The notes: generated by a model from the sequence alone, not told the origin. 64,000 nucleotides of DNA from Leptospirales bacterium (GCA_016788865.1 JAEUSB010000048.1:1-64000), one strand, 5' to 3'; counted from the stretch's first letter, positions 26,973 through 36,412 are shown. Program-made: numbers and translations.

Positions 26973-28400
26973 TTAAATATTTACTGCTTCACCCAAAACT
27001 GCGGCCATTGCTTCCATCACACCTTCCGAAAAGGTTGGATGAGCATGCATAGTGCGCGCAAAATTCTCTACGGTGAGCTCGTTGGCAGCTCCAAGCATTG
27101 GCCCTGAGATAATCTCCGTGGCGCCTTCGCCAACAATATGCACACCGAGAATCTGATTGTACTCACCACCAGCGAGAACTTTGACCATTCCATCCATTTC
27201 TCCGGTTGCTCGGGCTCGCCCGCTTGCCCGGAATGGAAAGATTCCCTTTTTGTAAGTGATTCCTTCTTCTTTGAGCTTCTTCTCCGTCTTTCCAATTGAG
27301 GCTACTTCGGGATGACAATAAGTACACGAGGGAATCCAATCGTAATTTATGGGTAAGAAATGTTCGTGGTGCGAGGCCCTGGTGAATTTCATACCTTCCG
27401 CTGCCTTGATTCCTTCCATGCTGGCTACGTGCGCAAGTGAAGCTGTAGGAATACAATCACCAATTGCGTAAATACTCTCGACGTTGGTTCGGTAATGATC
27501 GTCGACGACGATCCGATCCCGCTGGAGTCGCACACCAATTGTCTCAAGCCCCAGGTTGTCTGTATTTGCGGCAACTCCGGCAGCAGAAAGCATTCGCTCG
27601 AAAGTTACGGCTTCCGTCTTGCCATCACTGGTCTGCCAGGTAACACGAACACCCTTCTTGCTGGGAAAATCAGCAGCTACAATCTCAGCGCCGGACACTC
27701 GAACCTTTGCTTGCACGTCCATGCCGCGCTTCTGAAAACTTCTAAGCACAACGGCTGCAATCTCATCGTCTTCCTGGGGTAGAATGTGATCCATGGCTTC
27801 AAGCAGAGTTACTCTGGTTCCCATTGAAGCGTAAAAATCGGCAAACTCAACTCCAATCGCTCCGGCTCCTAGAATACACAGCGTAGAAGGCCTTTCCGTA
27901 ATGCTCATCGCCTGACGGTAGCCCATAACGTACTCACCATCTATTGGGACTCCCGGAAGCGCTCGCGCCCGGGCTCCGGTTGCAACGATAAAACGATCCG
28001 ACTCCACTTCCTGGGTTTGACCCTGATTCTCGACCTTCACTTTGAAACGATCGAGGAAGGTTGCAGTTCCACGAATCACCGTAATCTTGTTCTTGTTCAT
28101 CAGGTATTCGATACCCTTTGCCATGTCCGCAGCTACCTGTCGGCTGCGTGCGATGACTGCTTTGAAATCTGCTTCCGGGGCTGCAGACTTAATTCCAAAA
28201 TCCACTGCATGCTTCATGTGTTCCAGGAGATGCGCGCTGGTAAGAAGGGCTTTGGTCGGGATACATCCCCAGTTCAAACAGATTCCACCAAGGCTTTCGC
28301 GTTCGATGATAGCCGTTTGAAAGCCAAGCTGTGCTGCGCGAATTGCAGCAACGTACCCACCAGGCCCGGAACCAATAACCACTACATGATAACGTGACAT
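26973..28400 (-). CDS. lpdA: Dihydrolipoyl dehydrogenase
   Basis: This is a 475-residue FAD flavoprotein, the E3 component of 2-oxoacid dehydrogenase and glycine cleavage complexes; it reoxidises dihydrolipoamide with NAD+. The FAD-binding GSGPGGYVAA, the redox disulfide in GGICLNWGCIPTK (Cys41 and Cys46), the NAD-binding GAGAIGVEFA and the C-terminal His-Glu in HAHPTFSEGV are all present. The ATG at 28400 follows GGGAG. E1 and E2 genes are not nearby. It is divergent from the malic enzyme gene. Confidence 0.93.
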   Translation of the reverse strand: MSRYHVVVIGSGPGGYVAAIRAAQLGFQTAIIERESLGGICLNWGCIPTKALLTSAHLLEHMKHAVDFGIKSAAPEADFKAVIARSRQVAADMAKGIEYLMNKNKITVIRGTATFLDRFKVKVENQGQTQEVESDRFIVATGARARALPGVPIDGEYVMGYRQAMSITERPSTLCILGAGAIGVEFADFYASMGTRVTLLEAMDHILPQEDDEIAAVVLRSFQKRGMDVQAKVRVSGAEIVAADFPSKKGVRVTWQTSDGKTEAVTFERMLSAAGVAANTDNLGLETIGVRLQRDRIVVDDHYRTNVESIYAIGDCIPTASLAHVASMEGIKAAEGMKFTRASHHEHFLPINYDWIPSCTYCHPEVASIGKTEKKLKEEGITYKKGIFPFRASGRARATGEMDGMVKVLAGGEYNQILGVHIVGEGATEIISGPMLGAANELTVENFARTMHAHPTFSEGVMEAMAAVLGEAVNI

Positions 28401-28523
28401 AAACACTCCCGGAAATTCACGGACTGAGCCACCGACAACCCTGCGATCGGCCCGCGAACACATCTGCCAGCAGTGTTAGAAAATTTCCATTTCTTTTATA
28501 TGTGGTCCGACTGTTATGGCAGA

Positions 28524-29693
28524 ATGGATTATTCGGAAAAGTCACTCATCATACACGAGCAGCTTCGCGGCAAAATTGGCGTAACGAGCAAAATGCGCGT
28601 GGAAAACATGGATGACCTTTCCGTCGCTTACACGCCCGGTGTGGCGGCTCCATGTCTGGCAATTGCTGAGAATAAGGACCTGGCCAGGAAGTTAACAATC
28701 AAGCACAATAGCGTCGCCGTCGTATCCGACGGTTCTGCGGTACTTGGTCTTGGAAATATTGGCCCGGAAGCGGCCATTCCTGTAATGGAAGGAAAGGCGC
28801 TCCTCTTCAAGCAACTGGCAGACATTGACGCCTGGCCCATCTGCCTGGCCACGCAAAACGCAGATGAGATTGTTGAAACGGTTCGTCGCATCGCACCCTG
28901 CTTTGGTGGCATCAATCTCGAAGACATTGCCGCGCCAAAGTGCTTTGAAATTGAAAGACGATTGCAAGATCTCGGAATCCCCGTTTTCCACGACGACCAG
29001 CATGGAACCGCAATCGTGCTACTCGCAGGCCTGATCAATGCTTGCAAGCTCACCGGGCGCGAAATTTCCGATCTGAAAATTGTTATCAACGGTGCCGGGG
29101 CAGCGGGTCTGGCCATTACCAACATCCTTCGCGATGATGGCCCTGGTGATAAAATCATGGCAAAGGAAATAGTCATTTGCGATACAAAGGGTGCCATTCA
29201 TGCGGGCCGGAATGATCTCAACAGCGAAAAGCTGGAAATGCTCCGTTATACGAACTTTCAAAACAAGAGCGGTTCCCTCCAGGACGTACTGGTTGATGCA
29301 GACGTTTTCATTGGCGTGAGTAAAGCTGGCCTCCTGAATGCTGACGATGTGAAGCGAATGGCTCGCGATTGTATGATTTTCGCTCTTGCAAACCCCGTTC
29401 CGGAAATCATGCCCGATGAGGCGCGTAAAGGTGGCGCAGCCATCGTTGCCACAGGCCGGAGCGATTTTCCAAATCAGGTCAACAATGCCCTGGCCTTCCC
29501 GGGAATCTTTCGCGGAGCCCTCGACGCAGGTGCCCGCCGTATTACGGACGACATGAAACTGGCCGCGGCCTTCGCATTGGCCGAAATGGTGCGCGATCCA
29601 AAGCCCGAACATATCCTTCCAAGGGTGCTGGATCCAGCCGTTTCTGCAACGGTGGCCAAGGCGGTTTATAAGGCCAGCGGCGCGCGCGAATAG
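28524..29693 (+). CDS. NAD(P)-dependent malic enzyme
   Basis: This is a 389-residue short-form malic enzyme that decarboxylates malate to pyruvate. Signatures are AYTPGVAAPC (catalytic Tyr region), SDGSAVLGLGNIGP, the metal site around GINLEDI and VFHDDQHGTA, the Rossmann INGAGAAGLAI, and ANPVPEIMPDEA. It lacks the phosphotransacetylase tail of the long MaeB type. The ATG at 28524 is preferred; upstream ATG and GTG codons add residues not found in the family. It is divergent from lpdA, so both genes feeding or using pyruvate share a 123-bp control region. Confidence 0.92.
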   Translation: MDYSEKSLIIHEQLRGKIGVTSKMRVENMDDLSVAYTPGVAAPCLAIAENKDLARKLTIKHNSVAVVSDGSAVLGLGNIGPEAAIPVMEGKALLFKQLADIDAWPICLATQNADEIVETVRRIAPCFGGINLEDIAAPKCFEIERRLQDLGIPVFHDDQHGTAIVLLAGLINACKLTGREISDLKIVINGAGAAGLAITNILRDDGPGDKIMAKEIVICDTKGAIHAGRNDLNSEKLEMLRYTNFQNKSGSLQDVLVDADVFIGVSKAGLLNADDVKRMARDCMIFALANPVPEIMPDEARKGGAAIVATGRSDFPNQVNNALAFPGIFRGALDAGARRITDDMKLAAAFALAEMVRDPKPEHILPRVLDPAVSATVAKAVYKASGARE

Positions 29694-29737
29694 CCTTTTT
29701 GAGTTGACCTGACGTTTAGATACCTCTCGATTCTGGT

Positions 29738-32452
29738 GTGAGGGGGACTGTGTTTGCATTGGCCGTACTGTGCGCGTCGGCTCCAGCTTTCGCACAGGAA
29801 ACCGCCGCTGTTGGCCCTGCCCGCCCATTCAAGATTCCATCCAATCCCACGGCAGAGGCATCGATTCGCACGGAGATAAGCGGCGCACTTGAGCGCGCCG
29901 GTCTGACCGTCTCTGCGACAAATCAAACCAGCCCTGAGAAAGGATCTGGATTCTTCATTGGAATCTTCTATTCGCGCAGCCGACTGGGGAACCTGGACTT
30001 GTTTGGACAGGTCTATGATGCGTCAACGGGTTACGTTGTGGATGCGGTGTCCTTGACGGATGAATATCTAGCGGAAGCCAATCTACCGTTGCCCGCGGAT
30101 GAAATGAAGCGTGATGATTCGGAACGGATTCGCACCTTCGCAGAACGCCTCGCCTCGCGCGTTGCAGGAAACCCAAGGAAAACGGAACGCACAGAGAACA
30201 TTCAGGAATCAATTCTTGCCCTGCCCATTGGTAAAGAAGTCGAGTTCCCAATTCAGCGACGGGCTATCACAGGTGACGTGTTTCGAGTACTCGAAGATCA
30301 AAAAGTAATTACGGCCACAAGGCAGGCCATCCGTATTAAGGATGCACCGGCTGCTGTTTACGTAGTTACAGAACAACAAATTAGAGAACGGGGCTATCGG
30401 ACGCTCGTAGATGCGCTTCATGATATCCCCGGATTTGACATCATCCATATTTATGGAATCTTCCCGGAGCTTATTCACCAGCGGGGATTGGTCGGAAACA
30501 ATCAGCGCACCCTGGTTTACATCGACGGAATTCTGGACAATAATCTCACAGAACAGGCAGTGCTCGGTGGAACGCTGCGTTTTCCACTCTACAACGTTGA
30601 GCGTATCGAAGTAATTGGTGGACCCGCCTCTGCACTGTACGGTGCCAATGCTTTCAATGGCGTGATCAACATCATCACGAAGTCGGGAGCCGCAAATCCC
30701 GGTGGCGGCGTTCAACTGCTCGGCGGCTGGCATGAAGACAACTTCAAGAATCCCGGCGGAGCCGTGAATATTGCAGCCCGCGGCGCCCTGAAAATGGAAG
30801 ATACTGTATTTGAGTACAGTGCATCGGCCTACTATTTCAAATCTGCGGGACCGAACTTTGGAGACATTCACCAACTCGATAAGAAGGGATTTAATTCAAA
30901 CGACGCGCTCTATGCCCTCGAGAAGGAATTCTGCGGCGGTCCCTGTAGACCGGATGGAACGTCCGTAGGTTCATGGTGGTCTCAATACTATAACTCACCG
31001 GAGGACACTTACAACATAACAGCCCGTTTTGCGATGGGTAATTTTCGTTTCGAGACAATCAACTGGCAATATCTGCAGGGCAGTGGAACCTTCTCCAACG
31101 GAACACAGCGTATCGATACGGATCAAATTCCCGGTTTCACGGGTTCAAGCTGGGATTTTAGAAACAACAGTGCAAGCATGGGCTACCTCTTGCCTATCAG
31201 CTCAAAACTGAGCCTCGACAGCGAGATCACAGCTCGCCATACGGAAGTACTTACCTCCAGTCATGACGAAACCCCAAACACACTCGGCCCGGATGCCTAC
31301 TACAAGCCTTACGATGTTACGCGAGCAGCCACCTACGGTAGACCAGACTTCTCTTACTCACTGCATGAAAAGCTCAACTGGGAACAGACAAGAAAAGCAA
31401 ATCTCACTACCGGGGTTGAATCTTCATTCACAGTGGTTCCAGCCAGCTACGGGTCAGACAGACGGTTCCGTTACGTTAACAATGCGCTTTATCTGCAGCA
31501 GATTCTTGCACCGTGGAGCTGGCTTTCGCTGACCGCCGGCTATCGCTATGACTACAGTACAATTTATGGTGCCGCCAACACACCAAGAATTGGCGCCGTA
31601 TTTACGCCGATTCAAGACTTATCGATCAAACTGCTCGCCAGCTCCGGCTTTCGCGCGCCAACTGCCTGGGAACTTTTCAATGCAACCAATCAGCGCAAGG
31701 CAAACCCGGACCTGAAACCAGAGCACCTGCGCTCGTATGAAATCGGTGTGGGTTATCGTTTCTTTAAGAAATACTATGTTTCTGTTCAACAATACTACAA
31801 CAAGCTGAGCAACCTGTTGCTTGAAGTGCAAACGGCAGAACCAAACCCGGGCCAGCCCGGAACCAACTGGAATCAAAATCAAAACGTAGGAAAAGCAACG
31901 ATTTACGGAACTGAAGTCCAGGCCGATCTGCAGATATTCAAGACTGTCGGCGTCTTCTTGAATTACACGTTTAACCACGGTCGCTATGAGAGTCTGTCTT
32001 CTTCGCTGACAAATTCGCCGTCTACAGCAGGAAGATTTGGCGACGATCCAGCATTCGATCTCTACGCGGCCATATATAAACAATATCTCGGCAGGACCAT
32101 CGTACCCTCTTCCGGGCCCATTCCAAACATCGCTCCAAACCACGCAAATGCAGGCCTCACATGGAACGTTATTCGCACACTGTCGATTTACGCCGGCGTA
32201 AACTACGTGGACATCCGCCGCACCGTTGCATCCAATCCGGTTAAGACTGTGAAAGGTTACACCCAGGGCACCCTGAACATCCGCTGGGAAGACGCATTCA
32301 TTCCTGGCCTGCATTTTGACTGCCTCGTCAAGAATGCCGCCAATGAGCAATTTTTTGATCCAGGCATCCGGGCTGCTACCGGAGCTTTTTATCCCACCAT
32401 GCATCCACTGGAAAAGCGGAGCATCTGGCTCAGCGCCGGAATGAAATTCTAA
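29738..32452 (+). CDS. TonB-dependent outer-membrane receptor with N-terminal extension
   Basis: This is a 904-residue TonB-dependent receptor. A signal peptide (ending APAFAQ) is followed by an extra domain of about 170 residues. The plug lies at about 200-320 (VITATRQAIRIKDAPAAVYV, GYRTLVDALHDIPG, VERIEVIGGPASALYGANAF) and a beta-barrel to the C-terminus, ending in Phe. It imports metal chelates, vitamins or other ligands across the outer membrane; the ligand is unknown. The extra domain, with LDLFGQVYDASTGYVVDA, is not a standard secretin/STN domain. The GTG at 29738 is used; GTG at 29750, after AGGGGG, is possible. No transporter partners are adjacent. Confidence 0.9.
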   Translation: MRGTVFALAVLCASAPAFAQETAAVGPARPFKIPSNPTAEASIRTEISGALERAGLTVSATNQTSPEKGSGFFIGIFYSRSRLGNLDLFGQVYDASTGYVVDAVSLTDEYLAEANLPLPADEMKRDDSERIRTFAERLASRVAGNPRKTERTENIQESILALPIGKEVEFPIQRRAITGDVFRVLEDQKVITATRQAIRIKDAPAAVYVVTEQQIRERGYRTLVDALHDIPGFDIIHIYGIFPELIHQRGLVGNNQRTLVYIDGILDNNLTEQAVLGGTLRFPLYNVERIEVIGGPASALYGANAFNGVINIITKSGAANPGGGVQLLGGWHEDNFKNPGGAVNIAARGALKMEDTVFEYSASAYYFKSAGPNFGDIHQLDKKGFNSNDALYALEKEFCGGPCRPDGTSVGSWWSQYYNSPEDTYNITARFAMGNFRFETINWQYLQGSGTFSNGTQRIDTDQIPGFTGSSWDFRNNSASMGYLLPISSKLSLDSEITARHTEVLTSSHDETPNTLGPDAYYKPYDVTRAATYGRPDFSYSLHEKLNWEQTRKANLTTGVESSFTVVPASYGSDRRFRYVNNALYLQQILAPWSWLSLTAGYRYDYSTIYGAANTPRIGAVFTPIQDLSIKLLASSGFRAPTAWELFNATNQRKANPDLKPEHLRSYEIGVGYRFFKKYYVSVQQYYNKLSNLLLEVQTAEPNPGQPGTNWNQNQNVGKATIYGTEVQADLQIFKTVGVFLNYTFNHGRYESLSSSLTNSPSTAGRFGDDPAFDLYAAIYKQYLGRTIVPSSGPIPNIAPNHANAGLTWNVIRTLSIYAGVNYVDIRRTVASNPVKTVKGYTQGTLNIRWEDAFIPGLHFDCLVKNAANEQFFDPGIRAATGAFYPTMHPLEKRSIWLSAGMKF

Positions 32453-32559
32453 ATCGCTCCTGCGGCCGCGCGGGTCCTTCTCCGTTCAGCGGCAAGCGCG
32501 CCTGTCCCTCGGCGCGGTGTTCCGAGCCGAGGGCCGCTCATATCCAATTCGCTCCATGG

Positions 32560-32609
32560 CGCGCTTCCGCTGCCGGATGTAGCTTTGCGGACCTTGTCGC
32601 GAAAATCTG
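32560..32609 (+). repeat. 50-bp direct repeat, copy 1
   Basis: This unit begins CGCGCTTCCGCTGCCGGATG and ends in GTCGCGAAAATCTG. It matches the unit at 32773-32822 at 47 of 50 positions, the differences being single-base changes. A degenerate relative shares the core CCTTGTCGCGA at 32728-32738. Confidence 0.85.
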
Positions 32610-32698
32610 GAGAACTTTTTTTTCCTGGTCACTGCGACCCACAGGATGTGGGGAGTGTCGACGGAGGCATGGATGCCGAGAGTCGACCACGGCATGCA

Positions 32699-32740
32699 CG
32701 CGCGACCTCCGGAATACTACGCGTGAGCCTTGTCGCGATC
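32699..32740 (+). repeat. Degenerate repeat copy between the two main units
   Basis: This segment shares CGCG, TCCGG and the 11-base core CCTTGTCGCGA (32728-32738) with copy 1 in the same order, but has lost a few bases. It looks like an eroded unit of the same family. The alignment was made by eye. Confidence 0.4.
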
Positions 32741-32772
32741 GGAGTCAGGAAGAGGCCGGAGTTCGAGTATCG

Positions 32773-32822
32773 CGCGCTTCCGCTGCCGGATGTAGGTTTG
32801 CGGATCTTGTCGCGAACATCTG
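32773..32822 (+). repeat. 50-bp direct repeat, copy 2
   Basis: The second near-identical unit begins CGCGCTTCCGCTGCCGGATG and ends in GTCGCGAACATCTG, 213 bp downstream of copy 1 in the same orientation. It ends about 110 bp before the MORN-repeat gene. Confidence 0.85.
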
Positions 32823-32929
32823 ATGTATATAAAGGAGTGGACACTTGTATGCAGCCATGGCAATCCCCTTAATTGAAGATAGGTTTCTTTCCAAACTTCC
32901 GTTAGTTGTCGAAGAGGGATGGGAGGGTT

Positions 32930-33541
32930 ATGAGTATCGCTGGATTCGCAATCAACGCAAAGCGGCGAGCCATGAGACTTGCCCCTCTCTTAATGATGAC
33001 AGCCCTTGCCGTCTCGGTACTGCGATGCAATGAAGTTCGCTTGGGCGGCGAATGCATCAAAGGCGATTGCGTAAACGGCATGGGGCAAATCCGGCTCTCC
33101 GATGGATCGGTCCATGAAGGTGATTTTAGAGATGGTGTCCCGAATGGCTTTGGGCAGCGTACCACGCAGGATGGGAAGGTTTATGTTGGTGACTGGCGAG
33201 GCGACGATATCCCGAGTTACGCCGCCGTATTCCTTAAGAAGGGGTGGGATTTCACAGGCGGCATAGAAAACTTACTATTTCAGGGGGAGGGGATACTACA
33301 CTGGAAATGTGGCGCCTCCGTTAAAGGCCAATGGGAACGCGGTAGGCTTCATGGAACGGCCGTGTGGCATCTGAAGATACCTGGCGAGCCGAAACGCCTC
33401 AGCGTGACAATGCTCCACGGTGTCCCAGAATCCGGCAACGGAGTTGGCTACAATGACACGGGGGAATTCATCATAGGAACCTTCCTTGGCGGAAGGTGGA
33501 GCGGTCGGCGATATTCGAGCGATTGTGTTCCCCTCGAATAG
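32930..33541 (+). CDS. MORN-repeat protein, probably exported
   Basis: This is a 203-residue protein. A hydrophobic segment (about 17-31) suggests export; the following LRC could be a relaxed lipobox. Then come several MORN-like units: GECIKGDCVNGMGQIRL, DGSVHEGDFRDGVPNGFGQ, DGKVYVGDWRGDD, and weaker ones around KGQWERGRLHGTAVW and GEFIIGTFLGGRW. MORN proteins often bind membranes or act as scaffolds. The ATG at 32930 lies just after a GGGAGGG ribosome site. The gene is flanked by repeat units upstream and a possible eroded unit downstream (33601-33650), so it may have been inserted. Confidence 0.72.
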   Translation: MSIAGFAINAKRRAMRLAPLLMMTALAVSVLRCNEVRLGGECIKGDCVNGMGQIRLSDGSVHEGDFRDGVPNGFGQRTTQDGKVYVGDWRGDDIPSYAAVFLKKGWDFTGGIENLLFQGEGILHWKCGASVKGQWERGRLHGTAVWHLKIPGEPKRLSVTMLHGVPESGNGVGYNDTGEFIIGTFLGGRWSGRRYSSDCVPLE

Positions 33542-33600
33542 CAGGTCACGAATCCTTAGAGGCTAAGGACACACAAAAGCAGTCACCGAACCGCGGCACG

Positions 33601-33650
33601 CTGCGCCTCCCCTGCCGAATCATTCCCACGCGGCCTTGCGCGAATGACTC
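33601..33650 (+). repeat. Possible eroded repeat copy downstream of the MORN gene
   Basis: This segment shares GCGC, TCC, CTGCCG, GCGG, CCTTG and CGCGAA with the 50-bp units in the same order and roughly the same spacing. Similarity is low and judged by eye. It lies between the MORN gene and the 3' end of the partner-switching operon. Confidence 0.3.
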
Positions 33651-33653
33651 GCG

Positions 33654-35201
33654 TCAGCGCGATTGGAGTTTTCTGAGCGCGTCGCGCTTCTTGATAGAAA
33701 TGCGCAGGTACTCCTGGGCTTGTTTGTTTGCTGGATCAATTAAGAGAATATTTTCAAACGTCTGAATTGCACGATCGTATTCGCGCTGATCGTAGTCGCC
33801 AATCCCTTCCTGCAAATATACAGGTATCTGTGGTTTCTGTTGCGCGCGAATCCGCTCCAGGCCCTGCGTTGCTTTGGCATTCTCTGGCGAGTATTTGATT
33901 GCAGCCATGTACTGGCGAGCCGCGTCATACGGATTGGTTGCGGAGTCACCGCGAATTCGGGACTGCTCGCTTACGAGCAATAGCGTTGCTCGCATGCCCT
34001 CGCGCGCTTCCGGATTGTTTGGATTAATCTCAAGAACCTGTCTGTAACCGGCCAGGGCACGCTCGTAGTTCTTTTGATCATGATCGCGCCGCGCCACATC
34101 GAGAATATGGCGTGTTTGCGTTCCGCTCATACGCTCAACAATTGCACTCTTGTAGAATGCGGCAGAAGCATTCGCGGGGTCGCGGGCAAGAATCGAATCA
34201 AAAACGATGCGTGCCGATTTCAGCTTGCCTTCATTCATCAGATTCACGCCGGCCAGGAACAGGCGAGTCCTGCTGGCGCGTTCTCGGATTGTGGCCGGTA
34301 CTTCAATTCCGGACTCGTTGGCGTACGCCTCATTGAGCGAAAAGAAGCTCTGGTCCGGAAACACCACACGCCGTTCGCCACAATCCCGCCCGCCCAGAAC
34401 CCGGTTTGCCATGTCAGCCGTCAGCGCTCCAATCCTGCCGTAATCAGGTCGAATCGAGAACGTGGCCCCGGCCTGCATCAGGGACGTGAAAGAAGTCATC
34501 AGAATTACTTTATTTTTTTTACAAAAATCTGAAAGTATTTGAAATTGTTCACTGTCATAGAGTGCGTCGGGCACAAGGTAATACGCATCCGCTTTGCCCT
34601 TGATCGATTCCAGGGCTCGCGCAAAATCGTCCTTACTTGCAAGTTTTTGCCTGCGGAACTCAACTCCGTTGCGGAAGTCCAGATAATCTCCTTCCTGGGC
34701 GGCAAACTCGCCCTCCTCTGTGGTATAAAAGGCGTACACGTTTTTTGCCCTGGGGGAAATCTGTTTCAATGTAATAAAGAATTCCGAAAGCGAGACGTCC
34801 ATGCTGACACCGCAAGCATCCGGTCTGTTTGCAAGACCAAAGGCGCGGGGGGAATTAACCATCGAAAAGATGACGCGCTTATCTTTTGATTCAGCCAGCG
34901 CCAACCGAGTAGCTCGCGATCCAATTGTAATGAAGAAATCCGCATCAGAATGTTCGCTGAAGTAACGCGAAAGTCCGCCTGCATCTTCTTCAAGCGAATC
35001 CAGATACGTGACGGGTGCGTCGACGGAGGGGTCGAGCGTGGATGTCAGACCGGTCAAAGCATCAGCATAAATCCCTGTGTCTGAAGAAACGAGTACTGGT
35101 GCCTTCTTTCGGGTTTTTTTCTGGGGTGCGACCGCAGTTGTGCCAAATACGAGGAGAAGCAGGAGAAATGCTAGCCTGGCCCTCTTCCGTTGCGGCATCA
35201 T
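33654..35201 (-). CDS. Secreted substrate-binding-like protein fused to TPR repeats
   Basis: This is a 515-residue exported protein (hydrophobic leader about 10-25). Residues about 35-300 resemble the ABC transporter substrate-binding family PF04392: FFITIGSRATRLA, VIFSMVNSP, VSMDVSLSEFFITLKQISP and VYAFYTTEEGE. The rest (about 310-510) holds TPR repeats such as NYERALAGYRQVLEINPNNPEA and EYDRAIQTFENILLIDPANKQA. It may bind a small ligand and present it to a partner through the TPRs. Its ATG overlaps the stop of the PAS-phosphatase gene (ATGA), tying it to the partner-switching operon as a possible signal-input protein. Confidence 0.75.
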   Translation of the reverse strand: MMPQRKRARLAFLLLLLVFGTTAVAPQKKTRKKAPVLVSSDTGIYADALTGLTSTLDPSVDAPVTYLDSLEEDAGGLSRYFSEHSDADFFITIGSRATRLALAESKDKRVIFSMVNSPRAFGLANRPDACGVSMDVSLSEFFITLKQISPRAKNVYAFYTTEEGEFAAQEGDYLDFRNGVEFRRQKLASKDDFARALESIKGKADAYYLVPDALYDSEQFQILSDFCKKNKVILMTSFTSLMQAGATFSIRPDYGRIGALTADMANRVLGGRDCGERRVVFPDQSFFSLNEAYANESGIEVPATIRERASRTRLFLAGVNLMNEGKLKSARIVFDSILARDPANASAAFYKSAIVERMSGTQTRHILDVARRDHDQKNYERALAGYRQVLEINPNNPEAREGMRATLLLVSEQSRIRGDSATNPYDAARQYMAAIKYSPENAKATQGLERIRAQQKPQIPVYLQEGIGDYDQREYDRAIQTFENILLIDPANKQAQEYLRISIKKRDALRKLQSR

Positions 35202-36412
35202 GACCTCGATCGACCCGCGGTTGTCCCGGCCTTATCGGGAATTTCAATACAGATCATTGTAAGATCATCCGGAAGCTGATCTGAACCCGCAAAATCTCGC
35301 CTGAATTCGAGCATGTCTTCAATAACTGTAGAAGCACTTGTGCCCTCGCGCCAGCGAAGGCGGTCACCAACATCAAGGAGATTGATTACTTCTCCGCGGT
35401 CATTGACACTTTCAACCAGACAATCAGTATAAAGAAAGATGCGATCGTGCAGTTCGAGCTGAACGCTTTCCGAAACGTATTGAATGTCCCGAAAAACACC
35501 AAGCATTGGTTGCTCCGTAAAGAGCAGATTGACGGGCTTCTTGCGATCTGCCGGAATATGAAGGAGAGGCGGATGGCCGGCGGTTAGATAATCCATGCGG
35601 TGGTGTTGATCAATACGCACCACGCAAGCAGTCAGGAAATAGTTTGAGTTGGTGATCTCTACCATTTCCTGGTTGAGTGCAAGCGAAAGACGTGCTAGAC
35701 TCTTACCAACCGCACTCGCTTCCTCAAATCGACGCTTGAAGAGCGATTTGGCCGCAATGGAAATCAAGCTCGAGGCCACACCGTGGCCCATTACATCGCC
35801 TATGGCAGCCCAGATCTCACTTTCACTTTCGTAGAATTCCCACATATCGCCGCCAAGCTCTGCCATTGCCTGGTAAACGCCTGCGATCTGAACAAGCGAA
35901 TGGCGGCCAAAGTCCTGCGACAGGAGTTGAGCCTGGACTAAATGTGCAATCTGAAGCTCGCTTTCGAGTATCTGCTTTTGTCGTTCGAGTAGTTTGTTTT
36001 GCTTCTCAATGGTTCCAAGCGCATCCTCAAGGTCGGTTGTGACGCGAATGAATTCGTCATATCCTGCCTGGAAAGCCTGCGCGTCTTCGCGCGACTCTGT
36101 CAAGTCCTGCAAACTGAGCAGAATGGTTCCACCGGGGAGTGCTTTCTTTAAGAACCTGACAAATCGAATTTCTCCGGATGCTGCCTTAACTTCAAGCCCA
36201 GAACTGATACCGGCAATCCCTTTGAGAAAGTTCTGAAACTTCTTCTTGTTGCGTTCATCAAAGACGCGGTCTTCCCAGGTTTCAACGTTTAGATCCTTTT
36301 CAGTGAGACCCAGGAGATTTCCCGCAGCCGCGTTCAATGCACTGATGCAACCATTCTCGAGTAGGACCTCGGCGGATGGCGACTCATGCCAGAGATCGCG
36401 ACTATCGCTCAT
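35198..36412 (-). CDS. PAS and SpoIIE-type PP2C phosphatase
   Basis: This is a 404-residue cytoplasmic protein: an N-terminal PAS-like domain (about 5-110), a coiled-coil linker (about 115-165), then a SpoIIE/RsbU PP2C domain (about 175-395). The phosphatase keeps the metal-binding acidic residues in ELGGDMWEFY, IGDVMGHGVA, YTDCLVES and PDDLTMI. It should dephosphorylate a Ser/Thr on an anti-sigma-antagonist-like protein; the STAS-like gene immediately upstream is the natural substrate. It overlaps both neighbours (TAATG upstream, ATGA downstream). Confidence 0.87.
   Translation of the reverse strand: MSDSRDLWHESPSAEVLLENGCISALNAAAGNLLGLTEKDLNVETWEDRVFDERNKKKFQNFLKGIAGISSGLEVKAASGEIRFVRFLKKALPGGTILLSLQDLTESREDAQAFQAGYDEFIRVTTDLEDALGTIEKQNKLLERQKQILESELQIAHLVQAQLLSQDFGRHSLVQIAGVYQAMAELGGDMWEFYESESEIWAAIGDVMGHGVASSLISIAAKSLFKRRFEEASAVGKSLARLSLALNQEMVEITNSNYFLTACVVRIDQHHRMDYLTAGHPPLLHIPADRKKPVNLLFTEQPMLGVFRDIQYVSESVQLELHDRIFLYTDCLVESVNDRGEVINLLDVGDRLRWREGTSASTVIEDMLEFRRDFAGSDQLPDDLTMICIEIPDKAGTTAGRSRS

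Larger units (their letters stand above)
32453..32929. other. Gene-poor repeat-bearing intergenic region
   Basis: This is the only stretch over 300 bases without a convincing gene. It holds a hairpin (CCCTCGGC at 32506-32513 with GCCGAGGG at 32526-32533) that may end transcription of the receptor gene, two copies of a 50-bp direct repeat, at least one degenerate copy, and a GGCATGGATGCC palindrome. Short open frames on both strands lack ribosome sites and recognisable sequence. Confidence 0.6.

Noticed and set aside
30209..30874. Minus-strand open frame of 221 codons inside the receptor gene
   Set aside because: It is antisense to the plug domain; no family features or ribosome site.
31619..32404. 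Long minus-strand open frame (261 codons) inside the receptor gene
   Set aside because: It is antisense to a clear beta-barrel sequence, with no ribosome site and Cys/Trp-rich noise-like composition.
32585..32872. Short open frames on both strands in the repeat-bearing gap
   Set aside because: They span the direct repeats and show no ribosome site, signal peptide or family pattern.
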